From contig JAUICM010000010.1 of the NCBI GenBank assembly GCA_030427885.1, positions 1 to 64,000 on the forward strand: 64,000 nt of DNA. The letters are read 5' to 3'. The position numbers and the translations under genes are program-made. Below are positions 63,824-64,000 of this stretch, in pieces. Each line of letters begins with the position of its first letter. The stretch's first letter is position 1. The notes below the pieces were generated by a model, which was not told the origin of the DNA, did not search any database, and saw nothing but the letters and a program-made list of their open reading frames with translations. The stretch comes from Rhodothermia bacterium (GTDB taxonomy: Bacteria > Bacteroidota > Rhodothermia > Balneolales > Balneolaceae).

Positions 63824-64000
63824 ATGAACTGCCAGAAACACCTATTTAACCTTGACCCCGAACTAACCTATCTGAACTGCGCGTATATGTCCCCATTAAT
63901 GAAAACGGTGGAGCAGGCCGGTATTGATGGTGTTCTGAGAAAGCAAAAACCAGAACGTGTTTCAGGGGAGGATTTCTTCTCAGAGACCAATGAACTCAGA
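63824..64000 (+). CDS. Class V aminotransferase (cysteine desulfurase-like), N-terminal part
   Basis: The frame from the ATG at 63824 runs to the window end, 59 codons. FNLDPELTYLNCAYMSPLMKTVEQAG resembles the N-terminus of class V PLP aminotransferases (YLNxAxxxP). The catalytic Lys and most of the enzyme are outside the window. It begins directly after the upstream stop codon and is probably in the same transcript. Confidence 0.75.
   Translation, partial: MNCQKHLFNLDPELTYLNCAYMSPLMKTVEQAGIDGVLRKQKPERVSGEDFFSETNELR

Noticed and set aside
1-64000. tRNA, rRNA, CRISPR, phage or integrase genes
   Set aside because: Scanned by eye and none found; a tRNAscan or CRISPR search would be needed to exclude a cryptic one.

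Overview
The window looks like a chromosome segment of a marine or saline Bacteroidota-type bacterium, most likely a member of Balneolota (Balneola/Gracilimonas-like). Three secreted proteins end in the same sorting domain beginning QNYPNPFNPST, which is common in Balneolota, Rhodothermota and Ignavibacteriota. Several gene families typical of the wider FCB group are present (DUF4296, DUF6090, DUF6567, a GIY-YIG-like small protein, GH109). Shine-Dalgarno motifs are variable and often absent. The phylum assignment is inferred from protein style only; no rRNA is present.

Layout. 1-4.4 kb: the start of a lipoprotein gene (minus strand), then a very large secreted ThuA/sugar-dehydrogenase/PKD/CBM/PA14 protein. 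4.6-9.2 kb: a signalling cluster (REC-PAS4-HisKA_2 kinase, stand-alone receiver, HAMP kinase). 9.2-16.5 kb: a pectin (rhamnogalacturonan-I) side-chain and backbone cluster: GH78-like rhamnosidase, GH43, hexapeptide acetyltransferase, YetA/PcRGLX-like lyase. 16.6-22.8 kb: ankyrin protein, M49-like peptidase, and an MscS channel paired with a coiled-coil P-loop ATPase. 22.9-29.3 kb: housekeeping genes (amidase, udk, coaX, SDR, DUF4296, RecQ, CBS). 29.9-35.5 kb: two more large secreted proteins with sorting domains (Asp-box propeller; four LamG repeats). 35.5-47.2 kb: branched-chain amino acid biosynthesis, leuACDB on the minus strand and ilvDBNC on the plus strand, with a helical-repeat gene between them. 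47.2-55.4 kb: accessory small genes separated by repeat-rich spacers. 55.4-60.7 kb: a GalNAc/N-acetylhexosamine salvage locus (GH109, SSS transporter, nucleotidyltransferase, NahK-like kinase). 60.7-64 kb: Fe-S protein, GNAT, ilvA, an unknown protein and the start of a class V aminotransferase.

How the genes work together. IlvA, IlvBN, IlvC and IlvD with LeuABCD supply almost the whole Ile/Val/Leu pathway; only a branched-chain aminotransferase is missing from the window. The ilvDBNC operon is preceded by an unannotated 26-codon ORF very rich in Ile and Val codons, followed by a strong intrinsic terminator and a competing antiterminator pairing. This is a classical-looking ribosome-mediated attenuator and is the best-supported new finding here. 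The GH109 locus forms a self-contained release, uptake, 1-phosphorylation and nucleotide-activation route. The GH78/GH43/PcRGLX cluster suggests pectin use.

The strongest candidate for an undescribed system is the tightly linked pair of a 979-residue coiled-coil P-loop ATPase with a C-terminal winged-helix-like region and an MscS channel. Other notable items are two paralogous glycine-rich small membrane proteins, a dispersed two-hairpin repeat with four copies, and a ~390-bp spacer segment bounded by inverted repeats. No tRNA, rRNA, CRISPR array, insertion sequence or phage gene was seen.
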